Position numbers and translations under genes: made by a program
In this document: positions 59,763 through 64,000 of the stretch, in pieces
Position numbering within the stretch: the stretch's first letter is position 1
Layout of the letters: each line of letters starts with the position of its first letter
The notes under the pieces: generated by a model
Database searches by the model: none
Told to the model about the DNA's origin: nothing
What the model saw: the letters and a program-made list of their open reading frames with translations, nothing else
Assembly (NCBI RefSeq): GCF_003051055.1
Contig: NZ_QAON01000005.1
Coordinates: 177,443-241,442 of the forward strand
Reading direction: 5' to 3'
DNA from: Agitococcus lubricus
Lineage (GTDB): Bacteria; Pseudomonadota; Gammaproteobacteria; Pseudomonadales; Moraxellaceae
DNA length: 64,000 bases

Positions 59763-60547
59763 TAAAAACCTCCAAACATAACGGCTGTTAAAATAAAATC
59801 GAGCGCCAAAACCGACAGTGAGCCATAAACAACCGTCTTTGTTGTAGCTACAGAAATGCCCTCTGAGGTTGGAATACAGTCATAACCTTGAAATAAGGCA
59901 ATCCATGTCACCGCGATGCCAAACACCACACTTTTAATAATTCCGTTTACAATATCATCATAAAACTCTACGGAATTTTGCATATTTGCCCAGAATGAAC
60001 CTGAATATATGCCCAACCAATCGACCCCTACCAACATACCACCAATAATACCAACCGCAGAAAAAATGATGGCTAATAAAGGCATGCTAATAAATCCAGC
60101 CCAAAAACGGGGTGCAATGACTCGACGTAATGGGTCTACACCAATCATTTCCATACTAGCTAATTGTTCTGTCGCCTTCATCAAACCAATTTCAGCCGTA
60201 AGTGCAGACCCTGCACGGCCAGCAAATAATAATGCCGTCACTACAGGGCCTAATTCTCGGACTAAGGTAAGGGCAACCAGTGTACCTAATGCTTGCTCAC
60301 TGCCATAGGTAATGAGGATATTGTATCCTTGTAAGCCCAGTACCAAGCCAATGAATAAGCCAGACACCATAATAATCGCTAAGGATAATACCCCAATTGC
60401 ATACAACTGCTTAACGAGCAAGGGAAACGAGGTTCTAAATTGCGGCCAAGCAACCAAAGTCTGCCACAAAAACACACCTGCTGCGCCTAATGACTCTAAA
60501 CGATTCAGAGTGCTTGCGCCCAAACGACGAATCACGTTTATACTCAT
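59762..60547 (-). CDS. mlaE: MlaE, permease subunit
   Basis: A 261-residue membrane protein with five or so helices and the family landmarks [56 protein letters not shown]. Partner of MlaF in the lipid ABC transporter. It overlaps mlaF by 4 bases. Confidence 0.96.
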   Translation of the reverse strand: MSINVIRRLGASTLNRLESLGAAGVFLWQTLVAWPQFRTSFPLLVKQLYAIGVLSLAIIMVSGLFIGLVLGLQGYNILITYGSEQALGTLVALTLVRELGPVVTALLFAGRAGSALTAEIGLMKATEQLASMEMIGVDPLRRVIAPRFWAGFISMPLLAIIFSAVGIIGGMLVGVDWLGIYSGSFWANMQNSVEFYDDIVNGIIKSVVFGIAVTWIALFQGYDCIPTSEGISVATTKTVVYGSLSVLALDFILTAVMFGGF

Positions 60548-61356
60548 TGTACCCCTCCTAGCTCTTGACTAAAGCTGGGGGCAGGATAATGGAAACGGAC
60601 AGGCCCATCAGGACTACCCGTCAAAAACTGTTGTACAAAGGGTGATTCTGAATGACGTAGCTCTTCTGGCGTACCTTGACCGATAATCGTTTTATTGGCA
60701 ATGATATAAATATAGTCAGCAATATGTAGGGTTTCTGGCACATCATGAGAAACAATAATGCTGGTTAAACCTAAGGCTTCACGCAAGGTCCTAATTAAGG
60801 TCACTAATACCCCTTTGACAATCGGGTCTTGCCCTGCAAAGGGTTCATCATACATGATTAATTCAGGGTCTAAGGCAATGGCACGGGCAAGTGCTGCACG
60901 GCGCTGCATACCACCCGATAACTCAGCAGGCATTAAATGCACCGCACCACGCAGACCTACCGCCTCTAATTTCATCAGTACCAATTCGTGGATAAGCGTC
61001 TCTGGGAGTTTGGTGTGTGCGCGTAAAGGGAAAGCGACGTTTTCGTAGACCGATAAATCGGAAAATAGTGCCCCACTCTGAAATAACATACCCATTTTTG
61101 CACGCGCGCTAAATAGCTCTCGTCGACTCATTTGGGGGACATCTTGACCATTCACCAGTACTTGTCCTTGGTCGGGATACAGCTGCCCGCCAATAAAACG
61201 CAACAACGTGGTTTTACCACAGCCAGAAGGCCCCATAATAGCCGTGACTTTACCCCGTGCAACGTCTAGGCTAACATTATCATAAATAACTCTATCGCCT
61301 CGACTAAAAGACAAATTGCGAATAGAAACGAGTACGGAATCCGTCAAAGAACTCAT
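60544..61356 (-). CDS. mlaF: MlaF, ATPase subunit
   Basis: A 270-residue ABC ATPase. Walker A is [18 protein letters not shown], the Q-loop [13 protein letters not shown], the signature [33 protein letters not shown] and the H-loop VSHDVPE. It is 20 bases downstream of the SPOR-domain gene, which may drive it. Confidence 0.97.
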   Translation of the reverse strand: MSSLTDSVLVSIRNLSFSRGDRVIYDNVSLDVARGKVTAIMGPSGCGKTTLLRFIGGQLYPDQGQVLVNGQDVPQMSRRELFSARAKMGMLFQSGALFSDLSVYENVAFPLRAHTKLPETLIHELVLMKLEAVGLRGAVHLMPAELSGGMQRRAALARAIALDPELIMYDEPFAGQDPIVKGVLVTLIRTLREALGLTSIIVSHDVPETLHIADYIYIIANKTIIGQGTPEELRHSESPFVQQFLTGSPDGPVRFHYPAPSFSQELGGVQ

Positions 61357-61376
61357 GTATAGTTACAGCCAATAAA

Positions 61377-62060
61377 TTAAGGACAAGATACAGATTCGCG
61401 TCGAATTTTAGGACTACCGACCAATAAACGGTCAGCTTGAGCACGGGCAACGTCTCCCGCTTGCAACAATAATAACCATTGCTCTTCTTGATTGGAGACT
61501 GATGTTCTCGCTTCAGCTCGATAACCTAAGTCCATCACGCGTTTTTTTAGCTTATCGGCATCCTCACTACTTTGCACAGTATCTATCGCAATCGCATTTG
61601 CCAAGTTGCTTTCTGTGACAATCGTGGCACTTATACCCGCTTTTTGTAAATCTGCCAAAATCATCTGTGCTTTATCTAAATTACTGACAGGTGGAATATA
61701 GACAAAATAGTTAGTACTCTGATTATGCAAAGAAATCTGTTTGACATCAAAACCACTTTTCTCAAAGGTTGCTTTGACATGCTTTAACATGCTTTGATTA
61801 ACAAAGGGGCCAACACGTAAACAGCTAGGGCTATTTTGCTTGGGTGTACTTGCAGTTGTAGCAGTCGCACTTTCTTGTGTATCTGAACTTTCTTCTTTTT
61901 TCAAATCTGCACGTTCTGTCAATAGTTGCAAACGTTGACCTTGTTGTTCATCGGTAATGACAACTGGCGTTTGCGAACGATTTTGCTGTTCAAAAAACTG
62001 CCATGCTAAAAAAACGGCATTAAAGACAACCAACAGCCCAAAGACTAAAGGCATATCCAT
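61377..62060 (-). CDS. SPOR-domain membrane protein
   Basis: A 227-residue protein with one N-terminal membrane helix (MPLVFGLLVVFNAVFLAWQFF) and a polar linker (about 30-75, rich in Glu, Ser, Thr). A SPOR-like segment (CLRVGPFVNQSMLKHVKATFEKSGFDVKQISLHNQSTNYFVYIPP) follows, and a second, weaker segment repeats part of the pattern. SPOR domains bind denuded septal peptidoglycan. It lies between coaX and mlaF with gaps of about 20 bases on each side. Confidence 0.75.
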   Translation of the reverse strand: MDMPLVFGLLVVFNAVFLAWQFFEQQNRSQTPVVITDEQQGQRLQLLTERADLKKEESSDTQESATATTASTPKQNSPSCLRVGPFVNQSMLKHVKATFEKSGFDVKQISLHNQSTNYFVYIPPVSNLDKAQMILADLQKAGISATIVTESNLANAIAIDTVQSSEDADKLKKRVMDLGYRAEARTSVSNQEEQWLLLLQAGDVARAQADRLLVGSPKIRRESVSCP

Positions 62061-62081
62061 TCCTCTTATAATATCGGCGGC

Positions 62082-62825
62082 TTATGATGAATGGCCAAAG
62101 TATCGTTGTAGTCCTAAAAGGAGTAATTCAGGGATAATAACATGCTCAATTGACAAATGTTGGCCAATTTTTTCAGCATCCCCTCCAGTCAAGACCAAAT
62201 TAACAGTTTTTTGTAGACTTGTCTGCCGCTGTTGGTGGACTTTTTCGATGACGGCTACACAAGCCATTAAAATACCATGATGCACCGCTTGACTCGTATT
62301 TGTTCCCAAGTCTAAAGAATTGAAGGTTATCTTTTCAGGCTTTACACGTTTTGTCCCTTGCAGCAAGGCAGATAATTGTAAATTGAGACTTGGAATAATA
62401 TATCCCCCCAAATGACGATTATCTTCTACGATATCTATGGTTAACGCAGTGCCACAACTGACCACGCAGACAGGTTGAGCATTAGCAACAGCTAAGACAT
62501 TTAACCATCTATCAATACCTAATTTCGTTGGCTCATCATAGGCACACTCAATTTGCCGACTCACGGCCTGCGTCACTGCAAACTCAGGATAAATACCCCA
62601 ACGTTGATAAATTTCTTGTGTGAGTTGCTGATTATAGTCATCATCCTGAACCGAAGAAATTCCCACAAAACTCACAGAATGGTCAAAATCGTGAGGTAAC
62701 TCATCTAAAAGCTCTGCAATAGTCGGGGTATGCCAAGCGACATAACGCTTAACAATCGAATGTTGCTCGCATAACCACCACTTAATGCGTGAATTGCCAA
62801 TATCAATATAACAATATCGGTTCAT
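62082..62825 (-). CDS. coaX: Type III pantothenate kinase CoaX
   Basis: A 247-residue ASKHA-fold kinase for the first step of coenzyme A synthesis. Landmarks are YIDIGNSRIKWWL (phosphate 1), KLGIDRWLNVLA, VVSCGTALTIDIV and LTGGDAEKIGQHL. Overlaps birA by 4 bases, the common birA-coaX pair of Pseudomonas and Moraxellaceae. Confidence 0.93.
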   Translation of the reverse strand: MNRYCYIDIGNSRIKWWLCEQHSIVKRYVAWHTPTIAELLDELPHDFDHSVSFVGISSVQDDDYNQQLTQEIYQRWGIYPEFAVTQAVSRQIECAYDEPTKLGIDRWLNVLAVANAQPVCVVSCGTALTIDIVEDNRHLGGYIIPSLNLQLSALLQGTKRVKPEKITFNSLDLGTNTSQAVHHGILMACVAVIEKVHQQRQTSLQKTVNLVLTGGDAEKIGQHLSIEHVIIPELLLLGLQRYFGHSS

Positions 62826-63799
62826 GATAACTGCTCTGATTGACGCAAAGACACTTCTCCACCATGTATGGTGATGATTCGGCCGTCGGTTGTTTGTACT
62901 AACAAAGCGCCTCGCTCATCAATACCACGCGCTATGCCTTCAATGACAGGCGTAAGGCCTAAAATTTTTACCTGTTGATTGGCAAATGCATCATATTGCA
63001 GCCATCGTTGCTGCCAAGGTGCAAAGCCTGTCTGCTCATACTCTGCTAATAATGAGACTAAGGCCTCAATCAATTTTGCCGTCAACTGTTGGCGATTGAT
63101 ATCTTGCCCCAAAATAGAATATATATCGGCAACAGGCTGCTCTATTTGTTGACGATAATGCAAAGGTAATTTGACATTAATCCCCAAACCGAGCACAACT
63201 TGACATGAACCATCCACTTCGCCTGTCATCTCGATTAAAACACCACCTAATTTTTGACCATGCCACAAAATATCATTTGGCCATTTTAGGCTTAAGCCTT
63301 GTACCCCTAAATCCGCTAAAGCCTCAATAACCGCCACACCCACTGCCAAACTTAATCCTTCAACTACGGCAAAACCTTGGCCATATATCCAAGCCACAGA
63401 ACCATAAAAGTTTGCACCAACGGGTGATAACCACGCTCTACCGCGTCGACCACGGCCTGCTTCTTGCATTTCGGCAATACAAACAACACCTGATTGTTGT
63501 GAGCTGGCGATACGTTTAGCCGCCTCATCATTGGTAGAACCAATGATACGAAATAACTGAAATTGCGAAATGCGCTGTTGACTGGATAACGATAAGCCTT
63601 GTTGAATTTTTTCTTTATCTAACCATGTTATCGTATAAGGCAAACGGTATCCTTTCCCCGAAACCGTTTCAATGGCTAAGCCGCGTTCAATCCACTGGTT
63701 AATATAATTCGATACCGTGGTACGACTGACACCTAACTTCTGCGCAAGTTCAACACCTGAATGTAGTTGCCCATCGGCCAAAAGTTCGAGAATATCCAT
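62822..63799 (-). CDS. birA: Biotin--protein ligase and biotin operon repressor BirA
   Basis: A 325-residue protein with an N-terminal winged-helix DNA-binding domain (ELAQKLGVSRTTVSNYINQWIERGL) and a ligase domain. The ligase part shows GSTNDEAAKR, EMQEAGRGRRGRAWLSPVGANFYGSV and LKWPNDILWHGQKLGGVLIEM. GGAGG decides the start: ATG 63799 (or 63802 one codon earlier). Retention of the DNA-binding domain suggests it regulates bio genes located elsewhere. Confidence 0.95.
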   Translation of the reverse strand: MDILELLADGQLHSGVELAQKLGVSRTTVSNYINQWIERGLAIETVSGKGYRLPYTITWLDKEKIQQGLSLSSQQRISQFQLFRIIGSTNDEAAKRIASSQQSGVVCIAEMQEAGRGRRGRAWLSPVGANFYGSVAWIYGQGFAVVEGLSLAVGVAVIEALADLGVQGLSLKWPNDILWHGQKLGGVLIEMTGEVDGSCQVVLGLGINVKLPLHYRQQIEQPVADIYSILGQDINRQQLTAKLIEALVSLLAEYEQTGFAPWQQRWLQYDAFANQQVKILGLTPVIEGIARGIDERGALLVQTTDGRIITIHGGEVSLRQSEQLS

Positions 63800-63910
63800 C
63801 ATATCCTCCATAAAAAATAGAATTTTCAATAGGATACACGGATTTTCAAATTAGACAGGATTTTTTCATGCAAATGCATAGCAAAAAGAGCAGAAAAAAT
63901 TTTAAAAATA

Positions 63911-63938
63911 AAAAAGCCCTTCATGAGAAGGGCTTTTT
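63911..63938 (-). terminator. Intrinsic terminator of the rRNA operon
   Basis: Perfect 12-base arms AAAAAGCCCTTC/GAAGGGCTTTTT with an ATGA loop. On the minus strand it lies about 10 bases after the 5S rRNA 3' end and is followed by more T's. Confidence 0.92.
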
Positions 63939-63947
63939 TTGATTGGG

Positions 63948-64000
63948 GTCTGGCGATGACCTACTCTCACATGGCGAATGCCACACTACCATTGGCGCAC
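63948..64000 (-). rRNA. rrf: 5S ribosomal RNA, 3' portion, cut by window end
   Basis: Read on the minus strand, the last 53 bases match the 3' half of bacterial 5S rRNA: the GCCAATGGTAGTGTGG stretch, GCCATGTGAGAGTAGG and the terminal GCCAGAC. The 5' half and the rest of the operon lie beyond the window. The 3' end is placed within about three bases. Confidence 0.92.

Noticed and set aside
63840..63947. Possible tRNA between birA and the 5S gene
   Set aside because: The interval is AT-rich and contains only the rRNA terminator hairpin; no cloverleaf or GTTCRAATC-like T-loop.

Overview
The window comes from a gammaproteobacterium, most likely Pseudomonadales. Gene order from argJ-secA through the division and cell-wall (dcw) cluster, rnpB, rsmI, yraN, sspAB, the cytochrome bc1 genes, rpsI-rplM, zapE, zapG, an algW-like protease, hisCDG, murA and mla matches, as I recall it, one long Pseudomonas block. 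Base composition is only moderate in GC and many individual genes look Moraxellaceae-like. A complete bc1 operon argues against Acinetobacter. The genus is an inference; no 16S gene is present.

Layout. 1-9 kb: end of a YedI/DUF808 membrane protein, an RTX calcium-binding protein, a dGTPase, a PilH-type response regulator, a MutT-ThiE-like fusion, a glycine-zipper envelope protein and catalase-peroxidase KatG. 9-16 kb (mostly minus): argJ, secA, an M23 peptidase, the helicase loader dciA (plus strand) and lpxC, then a small outer-membrane barrel gene. 17-34.4 kb (minus): the dcw cluster, transcribed rsmH-ftsL-ftsI-murE-murF-mraY-murD-ftsW-murG-murC-ddl-ftsQ-ftsA-ftsZ. Its upstream half is tightly coupled and its division half is loosely spaced. 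34.5-39 kb: RNase P RNA, rsmI, divergent lpoA-like/yraN/BON lipoprotein, and sspA-sspB. 39-43 kb: petABC and rplM-rpsI. 43-49 kb: EcsC-family protein, zapE, a hydrolase, zapG, ATP sulfurylase (sat) and rlmM. 49-50.8 kb: one very AT-rich phosphoethanolamine-transferase-like gene that looks acquired. 50.8-64 kb: Nif3-like protein, an AlgW/DegS-like protease, then a long minus-strand run birA-coaX-SPOR-mlaFEDCB-ibaG-murA-hisG-hisD-small ORF-hisC. The window ends in the 3' part of a 5S rRNA gene on the minus strand.

Functionally this is a core-genome segment dominated by envelope building: peptidoglycan precursor synthesis (mur, mraY, ddl, murA), septal synthesis (ftsI, ftsW, FtsQLAZ, ZapE, ZapG), lipid A (lpxC), outer-membrane lipid asymmetry (mla), secretion (secA) and envelope proteolysis. 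I found no CRISPR array, prophage, IS element, tRNA or clear defence system. The less ordinary items are a family of short dispersed repeats, several strong inverted repeats in gene gaps, the AT-rich transferase, a shortened LpoA, a DegS/AlgW-type protease with a lipobox, and a small unknown gene inside the his run.
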